64,000 bases of DNA from JAENVU01 sp963801105 (GTDB lineage: Bacteria > Actinomycetota > Acidimicrobiia > IMCC26256 > JAENVU01): assembly GCA_963801105.1 (NCBI GenBank), contig CAWDDH010000003.1, positions 186,001-250,000 of the forward strand, given 5' to 3'. The position numbers were made by a program, and so were the translations under genes. This document shows positions 1 to 8,478 of the stretch, one piece after another. Each line of letters starts with the position of its first letter. Within the stretch, counting starts at the first letter, position 1. The notes beneath the pieces were generated by a model. That model was not told where the DNA came from, did not search any database, and worked only from the letters and a program-made list of their open reading frames with translations.

Positions 1-1172
1 GTCGACCGCACGGCGGCGCCGAAGTCGTGCATCCAGCCGGCGAGCCACTCGAGGCGGAGCCGCTGCTCGTCGGGAATCTGCGCGTCCACACCCCGGGGAC
101 CCACGTTGAGGAGCAGGTTCCCGTTCTTGCTCACCATGTCGGCGAAGGACCAGAGCAGGTCCTCGCGGGTGAGGAAGTGCTCCGGGCGGGAGGCGGCGTT
201 GTAGCCGAACGACCGGTCCATGCCGCGCACACACTCCCACGGCCGGCGCTGGATGTGGTCGAACGACGTGTACTCGGGGGTGCGCACGTCGTAGTACGGC
301 GGCTCGGGCGGAATCAGGCCACCGTTCTTGCGCGCCTGGCGGACCGCGGCCGCGTCGACGGCGCGACGAGCCGGGCCGAGCTTCATCGCTCCGGCCAGTG
401 CGTTCCACGGCATCCAGCGATCGTTGACGACTCCGTCGGGAACGGCCGCGTAGTAATCGGCGAAGAGCGGCCACAGCTGCTTCGCCTCGTCGGGCCACGC
501 GATGTCGTTCCACAACACGCTCGGCCGGTAGCGCTCGATGAGCTCGCGGACCTGCGCGGCCGCGTACGCGGGGTAGTCACCACGAGGGATGGCGGCGATG
601 AGGTCGGACATCGCGCCAAGGGGCCGCGGCTCGAACGTCCAGTCCAGGCCGCCGGAGTAGTACACGCCGAACCGCAGACCGACACCCCGTACCGCTTCCG
701 CCAGCTCGCCCACGACGTCACGCGCGGACTGGAACCCGCCAAGACGCGGATTCGCGACCGCCGACGGCCAGAGGCAGTAGCCGTCGTGGTGCTTGGTCAC
801 GAGTACGACGTACCGCGCGCCGGTCGCGGCGAAGGTGCGCGCCCAGTCGTCCGGGTCCCAGGTCGCGAGCCCGGCCTGCCAGTCGTCGACGAAGCTGCGG
901 TAGTCGCGGTCGCCGTAGGTCTCCCGGTGGAACCGGGCGACCGGGCTGTCGGGGAAGCGCAACGAGTTCTCGTACCACTCGGTGTAGGGCGACCACCCCA
1001 TCGCCCGGCGGTCGCCCGACTGCACCATGGCGCTCACGTCCGCGTCGACGGGGGCGAACGCCGGCACCGACGCCGGCGTCCAGTGCACGAAGATCCCGAG
1101 CTTGGCATCCCGCCACCAGGTGGGCACCTCGTGGCGCCGCAGCTCCTTCAGCGTCGATCTGCGTACGGACAT
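1..1172 (-). CDS. alpha-L-fucosidase, GH29 family (3' end outside window)
   Basis: Hydrolyses terminal alpha-L-fucose from glycans. The reverse strand reads open from an ATG at 1172 to the window edge, giving 390 codons of an incomplete gene. Family features visible: KLGIFVHWT near residue 23, YVVLVTKHHDGY about residue 113 (substrate-pocket HH), LWND about residue 210, whose Asp matches the GH29 nucleophile, and NLLLNVGP near the cut end. No signal peptide is seen, so a cytoplasmic enzyme is likely. The ATG is preceded by GAGAAGG at good distance. The gene is divergent from the DsbB-like gene, and a perfect dyad lies between them. GH29 is a confident call from the linked motifs; the exact substrate is not. 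Confidence 0.9.
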   Translation of the reverse strand, partial: MSVRRSTLKELRRHEVPTWWRDAKLGIFVHWTPASVPAFAPVDADVSAMVQSGDRRAMGWSPYTEWYENSLRFPDSPVARFHRETYGDRDYRSFVDDWQAGLATWDPDDWARTFAATGARYVVLVTKHHDGYCLWPSAVANPRLGGFQSARDVVGELAEAVRGVGLRFGVYYSGGLDWTFEPRPLGAMSDLIAAIPRGDYPAYAAAQVRELIERYRPSVLWNDIAWPDEAKQLWPLFADYYAAVPDGVVNDRWMPWNALAGAMKLGPARRAVDAAAVRQARKNGGLIPPEPPYYDVRTPEYTSFDHIQRRPWECVRGMDRSFGYNAASRPEHFLTREDLLWSFADMVSKNGNLLLNVGPRGVDAQIPDEQRLRLEWLAGWMHDFGAAVRS

Positions 1173-1255
1173 TCAGGGGATCCTTCTCGCGCGGGGAGCC
1201 GATCGAGCCGGGGCGAGCGCAGAGCCGAGCCGCGTCGGACCGGGCCCATCGGACC

Positions 1256-1276
1256 GGCACACGGTACCCGTGTGCC
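1256..1276. promoter_or_regulatory. perfect 9-bp inverted repeat between divergent genes
   Basis: GGCACACGG, TAC, CCGTGTGCC: both arms match perfectly around a 3-base centre. It lies between the fucosidase start (1172, reverse) and the DsbB-like start (1296, forward) and touches the Shine-Dalgarno GAGGAGA of the latter. Its form suits a dimeric repressor operator, or a hairpin that would cover the ribosome site. Function is inferred only. Confidence 0.5.
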
Positions 1277-1295
1277 GAGGAGAGACGCCGGTCTG

Positions 1296-1874
1296 ATGTC
1301 AGACTGCACGATCGTGGAGGTCACCGACTGGTATCGCATCTTCGCCTGGTTGGCGATCGCGACGGAGATCACGATCGTCGGCCTGGTGGTCGTGCGGATC
1401 GTCGGATTCACCGCCGGGGGCACGTCGCGCTGGACGCAGGTGCACGACGGGCTGCGGTCCCAGGGGCTCGCGCTCGTCGCGCTGGTCGCGGCCGTCGCGA
1501 CCGCGGGCTCGCTGTACCTGTCGGAGGGGGCGCACCTCGTGCCCTGCCGGTTGTGCTGGTACCAGCGGACGATGATGTACCCGCTCGCGGTGATCCTGAT
1601 CGTCGCCGCCGTACGACGCGACTGGTCGATCCGGCCGTACGCGATCGCGCTCGCGCTGATCGGCGCGACGATCTCCACCTGGCACGTGCTCGTCGAGTGG
1701 AACCCCGGACTCGAGAGCTCCACCTCCTGCGACCCCACGAACCCCTGCTCCGCCCTGCCGCTGTCGCGGTACGCGGGGTACCTGTCGATCCCCACCATGG
1801 CCGGCTCCGCGTTCCTGCTCATCGCCCTGGTGCTGTGGTTCGCGGGTCGACCGACATCCGAGGAGACCTCATGA
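1296..1874 (+). CDS. DsbB-family disulfide bond formation membrane protein
   Basis: Inner-membrane quinone-linked oxidase that would recharge a thiol-disulfide oxidoreductase outside the membrane. The 192-aa product has four hydrophobic segments. It carries the two DsbB cysteine pairs: CRLC followed by WYQR at about residue 87, and a second pair, SCDPTNPC, about residue 146. ATG at 1296 has GAGGAGA upstream; a much longer open frame exists upstream but is antisense to the fucosidase gene and was not used. Its stop overlaps the start of the thioredoxin-like gene (ATGA), so the two are translationally coupled and probably form a redox pair. Confidence 0.88.
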   Translation: MSDCTIVEVTDWYRIFAWLAIATEITIVGLVVVRIVGFTAGGTSRWTQVHDGLRSQGLALVALVAAVATAGSLYLSEGAHLVPCRLCWYQRTMMYPLAVILIVAAVRRDWSIRPYAIALALIGATISTWHVLVEWNPGLESSTSCDPTNPCSALPLSRYAGYLSIPTMAGSAFLLIALVLWFAGRPTSEETS

Positions 1875-2560
1875 CCCCGAAGCAACGTCCCGCGAAGTCC
1901 CAGTTCCCCGTGTTCTGGATCGCGGTCGGCTTCATCGCCGTAATCGCGATCGTCGCGATCGTGGTGACGGTGACGTCGAAGGACAACACCACGAGCTCGG
2001 GATCCGGCGGGAACGGCGGGAACGGCGGGACGTCGCACGAGTACGGCACCGTGTCGGTGAGCGGCGAGGACCTCGCTCCCTTCGGGGAGGGCACCGACAG
2101 CGCGGTGGGCAAGACCATCCCCACCGTGACGGGCGAGGACTTCAGCGGCAACCAGGTGGTGCTCGGTCCCGACGGCCAGCCGCAGATGATCGTGTTCCTC
2201 GCCCACTGGTGCCCGCACTGCAACCGCGAGGCACCGCGGCTCGCGTCCTACCTGCGGGACAACGGCGGCACCCCGCCGGGCACCACGCTGACGATCGTGC
2301 CCACCGGGTCGAACGCCACCGCCGAGAACTGGCCGCCCTCGCAGTGGGTGAAGGACATGGGTCTCGGCGACGTCCGCACGATCGTGGACTCGTCGTCCCA
2401 GCGGATCGCGAAGGCGTTCGGCGACACGTCGTACCCATTCATCGTGATGGTCGACAAGGACGGCAAGGTGGTCGAGCGCAGGGCCGGGGAGCAGGCCGAC
2501 GGCTTCTTCGCCGCCGCGTTCGACGCCCTCGCCGCCGGCAAGCCGATCCCGGCGTCGTGA
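1871..2560 (+). CDS. membrane-anchored thioredoxin-like (TlpA/DsbA-type) protein
   Basis: A 229-aa protein with an N-terminal membrane anchor (about residues 14-37), a Gly/Ser-rich linker, and a thioredoxin fold facing outside. The active site is WCPHC around residue 116, and the cis-Pro loop SYPFIVMV lies near residue 193. It would make or reshuffle disulfides in exported proteins, with the DsbB-like protein encoded just upstream (4-base overlap) as its electron acceptor. CPHC is closer to oxidase-type than to reductase-type WCGPC, which fits an oxidising role. The 3' end is overlapped on the other strand by the long tail of the SDR reading frame. Confidence 0.88.
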   Translation: MTPKQRPAKSQFPVFWIAVGFIAVIAIVAIVVTVTSKDNTTSSGSGGNGGNGGTSHEYGTVSVSGEDLAPFGEGTDSAVGKTIPTVTGEDFSGNQVVLGPDGQPQMIVFLAHWCPHCNREAPRLASYLRDNGGTPPGTTLTIVPTGSNATAENWPPSQWVKDMGLGDVRTIVDSSSQRIAKAFGDTSYPFIVMVDKDGKVVERRAGEQADGFFAAAFDALAAGKPIPAS

Positions 2561-3492
2561 CCAGGGCCGCGCGTCAGGACTTCGAGCGCGGGGCGGTTCT
2601 CGTTGCCGAACATGTCCGAGCCGGGCCGGGCCTTGGCGAGCAGCGGCCGGATCGCGGCGTCGACCTCGCTCGGGTCGTCGACGGGCTGGGTGCTCGGACC
2701 GCGGTGCCAGCCCTCGGCGACCGCGAGCCACCCACCGGACACCTCGAAGACCTGGCCGGTCACGCCATTGGACTGGGGCGACGCGAGCCAGGTGCAGAGC
2801 GGCGCGATCCACCGGGGATCCATCGCCGCCTTCTGCTCCTCGGACGCGCCGCCGAGACCGAGGTCCTCGGTCATGCGCGTGAGCGCCGTCGGCGCGATGG
2901 CGTTGACGGTGATGCCGTAGCGCTCGAGCTCCATGGCGGCGATCACCGTGAACGTGGCGATGCCGGCCTTGGCGGCGCCGTAGTTGGTCTGACCGGCGTT
3001 GCCGTAGATGCCCGACGGCGACGTGGTGTTGATGATGCGCGCCTCGTTGGTCTCACCGTTCTTGGACCGCTCCCGCCAGTAGGCGGCGGCGAAGCGGGAG
3101 ACGCCGAAGGTGCCCTTGAGGTGCACCTTGATGACCGCGTCCCACTCCTCCTCGGTCATGTTCACGAGCATCCGGTCCCGCAGGATCCCGGCGTTGTTCA
3201 CGACGATGTCGAGCCCGCCGAAGGTGTCGATGGCCTGCTTGACGACGCTGCCGGCGCCGTCCCAGCTCGAGATGTCGTCGCCGTTGGCAGCCGCCTGGCC
3301 GCCCATCGCCTCGATCTCGGCCACGACGTCGTGGGCCGGACCCTCCGAATGACCGCTCCCGTCACGCGAGCCACCGACGTCGTTGACGACGACCTTGGCC
3401 CCCTCCGACGCCATCATCAGGGCGTGCTCCCGCCCGATGCCCCGGCCTGCACCGGTCACGATCGCCACTCTGCCTTCGCACATGTTTCCCAT
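2248..3492 (-). CDS. SDR-family dehydrogenase (hydroxyacyl-CoA dehydrogenase type), 3' end doubtful
   Basis: Short-chain dehydrogenase resembling the (R)-3-hydroxyacyl-CoA dehydrogenase domain of peroxisomal multifunctional enzymes. The NAD(P) motif TGAGRGIG is at residues 13-20, NNAG near 98, and the catalytic YGAAK near 173. About 310 residues look like real protein. After that the frame runs antisense into the TlpA-like gene for about 310 bases and the sequence stops looking like protein. One base fewer near 2575 would end the protein at an SKS-stop, so a small indel is likely and the natural end is probably close to 2570. The start at 3492 gives MGNMCEGRVAIVTGAG. Confidence 0.85.
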   Translation of the reverse strand: MGNMCEGRVAIVTGAGRGIGREHALMMASEGAKVVVNDVGGSRDGSGHSEGPAHDVVAEIEAMGGQAAANGDDISSWDGAGSVVKQAIDTFGGLDIVVNNAGILRDRMLVNMTEEEWDAVIKVHLKGTFGVSRFAAAYWRERSKNGETNEARIINTTSPSGIYGNAGQTNYGAAKAGIATFTVIAAMELERYGITVNAIAPTALTRMTEDLGLGGASEEQKAAMDPRWIAPLCTWLASPQSNGVTGQVFEVSGGWLAVAEGWHRGPSTQPVDDPSEVDAAIRPLLAKARPGSDMFGNENRPALEVLTRGPGHDAGIGLPAARASNAAAKKPSACSPALRSTTLPSLSTITMNGYDVSPNAFAIRWDDESTIVRTSPRPMSFTHCEGGQFSAVAFDPVGTIVSVVPGGVPPLSRR

Positions 3493-3520
3493 GGGCGCAG
3501 TGGATAGCAGAGCCGAGCCC

Positions 3521-3542
3521 GTCCGGGCGACCCGGCCCGGAC
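3521..3542. repeat. 8-bp inverted repeat (terminator or operator)
   Basis: GTCCGGGC, six bases, GCCCGGAC: perfect arms in the 159-base gap between the polymerase gene and the SDR gene, which run in the same reverse direction. It could end transcription from the polymerase gene or act as an operator 29 bases ahead of the SDR start. No T-run follows. The rest of this gap shows nothing recognisable. Confidence 0.4.
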
Positions 3543-3651
3543 CCGCGGCGAATCAGCGCCCGAGAACTCGCCCTCTCCCCCAGATCTCCGCGCGCAGGAC
3601 AACAGGTCTGCCCCCGGGATCGGCGCGGCGCAGAAGAAGGGTGGGGGTGGG

Positions 3652-4731
3652 TCAGGCGGGGGTGGGGGGTTTCTTGGCGCGGCTGGGGGCGACCCGTGAG
3701 GGCTCGTTCGGTTGTTTCGGGTACACCGGTGGCCACGGCGCGTCCAGGAGGCCGTGGGCCATGTCGCGCTCGTGCAACGCGGTCAGCGGCGCCAACGACT
3801 GCGGATCGCCGTACATCTCCGCCCACGGATCGCCGTCGGCCTCGAGGCGCGCCGGTGCGTCGGCGATCGTCCAACGGCGCGGCGCGACCGCCTCGAGCTC
3901 CTCCCAGCGGAAGGGCATCGACACCGGCGCCTCCGGGTAGGCGCGCACCGACCAGGCACCGAACACCGTCTTGTGGGGCGCGTTCTGGTTGAAGTCGACG
4001 AACACCCGCTCGCCGCGCTCCTCCTTCCACCAGGCCGCGGTCACGAGCTCGGGGCGACGCCGTTCCAGCTCCCGGGCGACGGCCACCGCGGCGGCCCGCA
4101 CCGCGTAGCTGTCCTGCTCGGGCCGGAGCCGGACGTAGATGTGGATGCCCCGGCTGCCCGTCGTCTTCGGATACCCGGCGATGCCGTGCTCCTCGAACAG
4201 GACCCGCACCTCGGTCGCCGCCTCCTGGACCATCGGGAAGGTCACCCCCGGTCCCGGATCGAGGTCGATCCGCAGCTCGTCGGCGATCTCGACGTTCGTG
4301 GCCCGCGACGGCCAGACGTGGAAGCCGAGACAGCCCAGGTTCACGGCCCACGCGACGTGCGCGACGTCGGCCACGACCATCGCGTTGGACTCGGTGCCGT
4401 TCGGGGTCGACACCGTGGCGGTCTCCAGCCACTCCGGCGCGTTCTTCGGGACCCGCTTCTGGAAGAACGAGTCGCCGCCGGCGCCTCGGGGGAACCGCTG
4501 GAGCATCACCGGACGGCCACCCATCGTGGCGAGCAGCGGCTCCCGGACGGCCTCGTAGTACCGGATGAGATCCAACTTGGTCTCGCCCCGATCGGCGAAC
4601 AGCACACGGTCCGGATGGGTCACCGTGAGCGGGCGACCGTCGACCGTGATCGTGGCTTCCTCGGGCACTCGCCGCGACGCTAATCCGAGGGACGAAGGGC
4701 CCTGGTCCGAGGCATCACCGCGGGGAATCAT
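3652..4731 (-). CDS. LigD-type primase-polymerase domain protein (PolDom)
   Basis: Stand-alone version of the polymerase domain of bacterial NHEJ ligase D, which fills gaps with ribo- or deoxynucleotides at double-strand breaks. Visible features: DRVLFADRGETKLDLIRYY near the N-terminus, GFHVWPSRA about residue 158, the metal-binding IDLDPGPG about residue 176, and the TTGSRGIHIYVRL nucleotide motif about residue 210. It has 359 aa from ATG 4731, with no ligase or nuclease domain. An upstream start at 4797 would overlap the divergent stress-protein gene and is less likely. No Ku or ATP-ligase gene is in the window. Confidence 0.9.
   Translation of the reverse strand: MIPRGDASDQGPSSLGLASRRVPEEATITVDGRPLTVTHPDRVLFADRGETKLDLIRYYEAVREPLLATMGGRPVMLQRFPRGAGGDSFFQKRVPKNAPEWLETATVSTPNGTESNAMVVADVAHVAWAVNLGCLGFHVWPSRATNVEIADELRIDLDPGPGVTFPMVQEAATEVRVLFEEHGIAGYPKTTGSRGIHIYVRLRPEQDSYAVRAAAVAVARELERRRPELVTAAWWKEERGERVFVDFNQNAPHKTVFGAWSVRAYPEAPVSMPFRWEELEAVAPRRWTIADAPARLEADGDPWAEMYGDPQSLAPLTALHERDMAHGLLDAPWPPVYPKQPNEPSRVAPSRAKKPPTPA
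4689..4702 (+). promoter_or_regulatory. weak DosR-box-like sequence
   Basis: GGGACGAAGGGCCC matches the core of the M. tuberculosis DosR box (GGGACTWWAGTCCC) at 11 of 14 positions. It sits 36 bases before the start of the stress-protein operon and inside the first codons of the divergent polymerase gene. On its own this is weak; its weight comes from the DevR-like regulator encoded at 15.7 kb. Confidence 0.3.
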
Positions 4732-4737
4732 GGGACC

Positions 4738-5539
4738 ATGACCAGGATCATCGTTCCGCTGGATGCCAGTCCCGAGGCGGAGGCTGCACTCCCCCACGCG
4801 GGCGCTCGCCGGTCACGACCCGGTGATGCTCCTCACGAGCGTCTGGCACGGGGAGCCGGTCACGCCCCGCCGGTACTACGACGAGCGTGCCCTCGCGCTC
4901 GTCGGTGAGCCGGTCGAGACGCGCATCCTCGTGGACGAGCCACCCACCGACGCCATCCTCGACACGGCCGCCGCGGATCCGACGGCGCTCGTGTGCATGG
5001 CGAGCCACGGCCGCAACGCGATCGGCCAGGCGGTGCTCGGCAGTACCGCCGAGGCGGTGGTGCGGCGCAGCACGAGGCCCGTGGTGCTCGTCGGGCCCCA
5101 CGCGTCGTACGACGCGACGCGCGCCGAGGCGCGCAACCTCGTGGTCGCCGTCGACGGCGCCGAGACCGCCGAGTCGATCATGCCGGAAGCGCTGCGCTTC
5201 GCCGACCGCCACCACCTGCACCTCTGGACCGTCCAGATCGTCTCGCCCGCGCCGTACCCGTTCGTGAGCAACGCGCCGGACAGCCCGGACGCGATCCAGG
5301 CCGCGGGACTCGACCGGGCCGTCGCCATCGCCGGCCGGCACGAGCGCTCGGTCGAGACCAAGGTGCTCACCGCGGCGGATCCCGCCGACGCCATCGTGCA
5401 CTTCGCGGCCGAGCTGCCCGCTTCGTTCGTCGTCATGGGCTCGCACGGTCGGAGCGGGCTCGCCCGCCTGGCACTGGGGAGCGTCGCCATGCGGGTCGTG
5501 CACCGCAGCGCGTCCCCCGTGATGATCATTCGACGATGA
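4738..5539 (+). CDS. tandem universal stress protein (UspA), frameshifted
   Basis: Two Usp domains in one protein of about 266 aa. The N-terminus MTRIIVPLDASPEAEAAL is read from ATG 4738, and the rest from a second frame beginning about 4800; removing one G in GCGGGCGC (about 4797-4803) restores one protein. Nucleotide-binding loops are seen as MASHGRNAIGQAVLGSTAEAV and MGSHGRSGLARLALGSVA. Usp proteins bind ATP and are induced by hypoxia and nitric oxide in mycobacteria. It is first in an operon: its stop overlaps the next start (ATGA). The break is more likely a sequencing indel than decay because both halves are well kept. Confidence 0.85.
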
Positions 5540-6882
5540 CCTTCGCGAACCGCGTCGCGGCCGGTCGGGCGCTGGCCGAGCTCACGCGGGAGCGGGTGCC
5601 GGGCGATGTCGTCGTGCTCGGTCTCCCGCGCGGCGGCGTTCCGGTCGCGGCCGAGGTCGCACGGGCACTGGGCGCGCCACTCGACGTACTGGTCGTCCGC
5701 AAGCTCGGGCTCCCCCGTCATCCCGAGCTGGCGATGGGCGCGATCGGCGAGGACGGGATTCGCGTCCTCGACCGCGACCTCGTCGCCCGCGAGGGTGTGA
5801 GCGAACGAGCCGTCGCCGGTGTCGAGGCCGCCGAACGGGCCGAGCTCGCTCGTCGCACCGAGCAGTACCGTGGCGGTCGGCCGCCGGTCCCGATCGCGGG
5901 CCGGACCGTCGTGATCGTCGACGATGGCCTCGCCACCGGCAGCACGGCCCGCGCCGCGGTGCAGGTCGCCCGGGCGCGCGGTGCGCGCCGGGTCATCCTG
6001 GCGGTTCCGGTCGCGCCGCCGGACACGGTGGCGATGCTGCGCCACGACGCCGATGTCGTACTCGTGGTCCTCACGCCGGAGCGGTTCGCCGCGGTCGGGC
6101 AGTGGTACGACGACTTCACACCCACTTCCGACGCCGAGGTGGTCGCGGCGCTCGCCGCCGCACCCAACTCCGACGCACGGTCGGCCGCCCGAGCAGAGCC
6201 GAGACCCGCCGCGCGCGCCGACGTCGTGATCCCGGTCGACGGCGTCACGCTCGCCGGGTTCCTCGACGTCCCGGATCGTGCCGAGGGCCTCGTCGTCTTC
6301 GTCCACGGCAGCGGCAGCAGCCGTCACAGCCGCCGGAACCAGGCCGTCGCCCGCCGCCTCAACGAGCACGGGTTCGCCACGCTGCTGTTCGACCTGCTCA
6401 CCGACGCCGAATCCGGCGACCGGCGGCTCGTCTTCGACATCCCGGTGCTCACCGCCCGGTTGAAGGCGGTCATCGGATGGCTCCGCCGACGCACCGAGCT
6501 GACCGGGTTGCCACTCGGCCTGTTCGGGGCCAGCACCGGGGCAGCCGCCGCCCTGCGCGGCGCGGCCGATCCGGCGACTGCGGTGTGCTCGGTCGTCTCC
6601 CGCGGCGGCCGACCGGACCTCGCGGGCGACGCCCTCGAGACCGTCTCGTGCCCCGTGCTCCTGGTCGTGGGCGGCGCGGACGGTCCGACGCTGGCGGTCA
6701 ACGCCGATGCGGCGCGACACCTCCGGGCGCCGCACCGGACCGAGATCGTCCCAGGGGCGACCCACCTCTTCGAGGAAGCCGGCGCATTGGAGCAGGTCGC
6801 CCGGCTTGCCACCACATGGTTCGAGGAGACGCTCGTCGAGCACGGTCGGCACGTTCCGCAACCCGGTCGAGGCGGGTCGTGA
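5536..6882 (+). CDS. phosphoribosyltransferase / alpha-beta hydrolase fusion protein
   Basis: 448-aa fusion. Residues 1-210 are a type I phosphoribosyltransferase domain with the PRPP loop VVIVDDGLATGSTARAA near residue 135. Residues 230-448 are a dienelactone-hydrolase-like domain with the nucleophile elbow GLFGASTGAAAAL near 333 and an acid/base pair in VVGGADGPT and GATHLFEE. The layout and length match M. tuberculosis Rv0571c, a DosR-regulon protein of unknown reaction. Start and stop overlap the neighbours (ATGA before, GTGA after), so the three genes are one translationally coupled unit. The substrate is unknown. Confidence 0.9.
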   Translation: MTFANRVAAGRALAELTRERVPGDVVVLGLPRGGVPVAAEVARALGAPLDVLVVRKLGLPRHPELAMGAIGEDGIRVLDRDLVAREGVSERAVAGVEAAERAELARRTEQYRGGRPPVPIAGRTVVIVDDGLATGSTARAAVQVARARGARRVILAVPVAPPDTVAMLRHDADVVLVVLTPERFAAVGQWYDDFTPTSDAEVVAALAAAPNSDARSAARAEPRPAARADVVIPVDGVTLAGFLDVPDRAEGLVVFVHGSGSSRHSRRNQAVARRLNEHGFATLLFDLLTDAESGDRRLVFDIPVLTARLKAVIGWLRRRTELTGLPLGLFGASTGAAAALRGAADPATAVCSVVSRGGRPDLAGDALETVSCPVLLVVGGADGPTLAVNADAARHLRAPHRTEIVPGATHLFEEAGALEQVARLATTWFEETLVEHGRHVPQPGRGGS

Positions 6883-8225
6883 CCGCCGTCGGCACCCGCG
6901 CCGAGGCGGCGCTGACCCTCGCCGCGCGCGCCCATCATCTCGCCCGGCCCGCCGCCGAGGATCCTCGCTTCGTCGCACGACTCGCCGACACGCCCCTCGT
7001 GCTCCTTGGTGAGGCGTCGCACGGGACGCAGGAGTTCTACGCCGAGCGCGCCGCGATCACTCGCCGCCTGATCGAGCATCACGGCATGACCGCGATCGCA
7101 ATCGAGGGCGACTGGCCCGACGCGTACCGCGTCAACCGCTACGTGCTCGGCCAGTCCGACGAACCCGACGCGGAGCACGCACTGCGCGGCTTCCGCCGGT
7201 TCCCCACCTGGATGTGGCGCAACCGCGAGGTGCTCGACTTCGTCACATGGCTCCGGGCGCACAACGATGCGTGCGCGCCCAACGAACGCGTGCGGTTCTA
7301 CGGGCTGGACCTGTACAGCCTCGCCGCCTCGATGGAGGCCGTCGTCGGGTACCTCGAGAAGATCGACCCGGCCGAGGCTGCACCGCGACGGGCGCGGTAC
7401 GCCTGCTTCGACCGGTTCGGCGGCCCCGAAGGACAGTCCTACGGCTACGCCCTCGCGACCCAACGGGCGATCCCTTGCGAGGAAGAGGTCGTGTTCCAGC
7501 TCGTGGAGCTGCGGGCGCGCACGGCCGACTACCTCCGTCGGGACGGGATGGATGCCTTCGACGAGGCGTTCTTCGCCGAGCAGAACGCGGTGGTGGTCCG
7601 TGACGCCGAGGAGTACTACCAGCAGATGTATCGGGCGGACGTGTCGTCGTGGAACCTGCGCGACCGCCACATGGCGAACACCGCTGACGCACTGCTCGAG
7701 CACCTCGGCCACCACCACGCGCACCCCAAGCTGGCGATCTGGGAGCACAACTCCCACGTAGGGGATGCCCGGGCGACGGAGATGAGTCGGCGCGGTGAGC
7801 TCAACGTCGGGCAGCTGGTCCGCCAGCGCTACTCGGGCCGCACCAAGCTCGTGGGTTTCACCACGAACTCGGGCGAGGTCACCGCGGCCCGCGACTGGGG
7901 CGCGGTCGCAGAGCGCCGACAGGTCCGGCCCGCGCGGGACGACAGCCACGAAGGCCTGCTCCGGGCCGCGGGCGTGGAGCACGCATGGTTCGACTGCGAG
8001 GATCCGGTCGTCTCGACCGTCTTCTCCCAACCGCGACTCGAGCGGGCGATCGGCGTGATCTACCGACCGGAGACCGAGCGTGAGAGCCACTACTTCGTCG
8101 CCGATCTCGCGTCGCAGTTCGACCTGCTGGTGCACATCGACCGGACCCACGCGGTCGAACCGCTCGAGCCGGGAGTGCCGTGGTCCCGGGGAGAGCCCGC
8201 CGAGACCTACCCGACCGGGATCTGA
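6879..8225 (+). CDS. erythromycin esterase family protein
   Basis: 448-aa member of the erythromycin esterase (EreA-like) superfamily. GEASHGTQEFY (residues 42-52) carries the Glu and His used for hydrolysis in EreA/EreC, and EGDWPDAYRVNRYV follows near residue 74. Later family motifs are IWEHNSHVGDA near 288 and LVGFTTNSGEV near 328. In M. tuberculosis this domain is fused to a phosphoribosyltransferase in Rv2030c of the DosR regulon; here the two domains are in adjacent coupled genes (GTG start overlaps the previous stop). A stress or metabolic role is more likely than macrolide resistance, given the context. Confidence 0.9.
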   Translation: MTAVGTRAEAALTLAARAHHLARPAAEDPRFVARLADTPLVLLGEASHGTQEFYAERAAITRRLIEHHGMTAIAIEGDWPDAYRVNRYVLGQSDEPDAEHALRGFRRFPTWMWRNREVLDFVTWLRAHNDACAPNERVRFYGLDLYSLAASMEAVVGYLEKIDPAEAAPRRARYACFDRFGGPEGQSYGYALATQRAIPCEEEVVFQLVELRARTADYLRRDGMDAFDEAFFAEQNAVVVRDAEEYYQQMYRADVSSWNLRDRHMANTADALLEHLGHHHAHPKLAIWEHNSHVGDARATEMSRRGELNVGQLVRQRYSGRTKLVGFTTNSGEVTAARDWGAVAERRQVRPARDDSHEGLLRAAGVEHAWFDCEDPVVSTVFSQPRLERAIGVIYRPETERESHYFVADLASQFDLLVHIDRTHAVEPLEPGVPWSRGEPAETYPTGI

Positions 8226-8230
8226 TGCTC

Positions 8231-8244
8231 CGGACGAAAGTCCC
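8231..8244 (+). promoter_or_regulatory. DosR-box-like sequence
   Basis: CGGACGAAAGTCCC matches the DosR core GGGACTWWAGTCCC at 12 of 14 positions, including an intact GTCCC half and the A/T centre. It lies in the 253-base gap ahead of the haem-binding-domain gene. That gene starts 235 bases further on, which is far for direct activation unless the transcript has a long leader. Confidence 0.45.
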
Positions 8245-8420
8245 GCGGGTCGGGGTCCGAGGGCACTCCACCGGCGTCGGGCCGGGCGCGATGCTCGCTC
8301 GGAGCGAACGGCACGAGACGGACGAGGAGTCACCGAGGCGAATGGAGCTGTCCCCCGACTTCGCTCATCCAGATCCCGATCGTCGCCTTCCGGCGGCGTT
8401 CGGTGCAGACGATCCGGCAG

Positions 8421-8459
8421 CGACCGGGAAGGTAGGGCGTCGGGCCTCCTTTCCGGTCG
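8421..8459. repeat. imperfect hairpin upstream of haem-binding-domain gene
   Basis: CGACCGGGAA pairs with TTCCGGTCG, leaving one bulged G, around a loop of about 20 bases. It ends 20 bases before the GTG start at 8479. It may be a leader structure or the terminator of the preceding operon. Besides this and the box at 8231, I see nothing in the 8226-8478 gap. Confidence 0.35.
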
Positions 8460-8478
8460 CCCGGGTCGGCAGCGCAGC

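Noticed and set aside
27..1295. Long forward open frame running into the DsbB-like gene
   Set aside because: It is antisense to the clear fucosidase gene and is Arg/Pro-rich with no domain; the DsbB-like protein has its own start at 1296.
6879..8225. Macrolide resistance gene
   Set aside because: The family name suggests it, but the operon with Usp and PRTase-hydrolase genes matches DosR-regulon members that are not known resistance genes.
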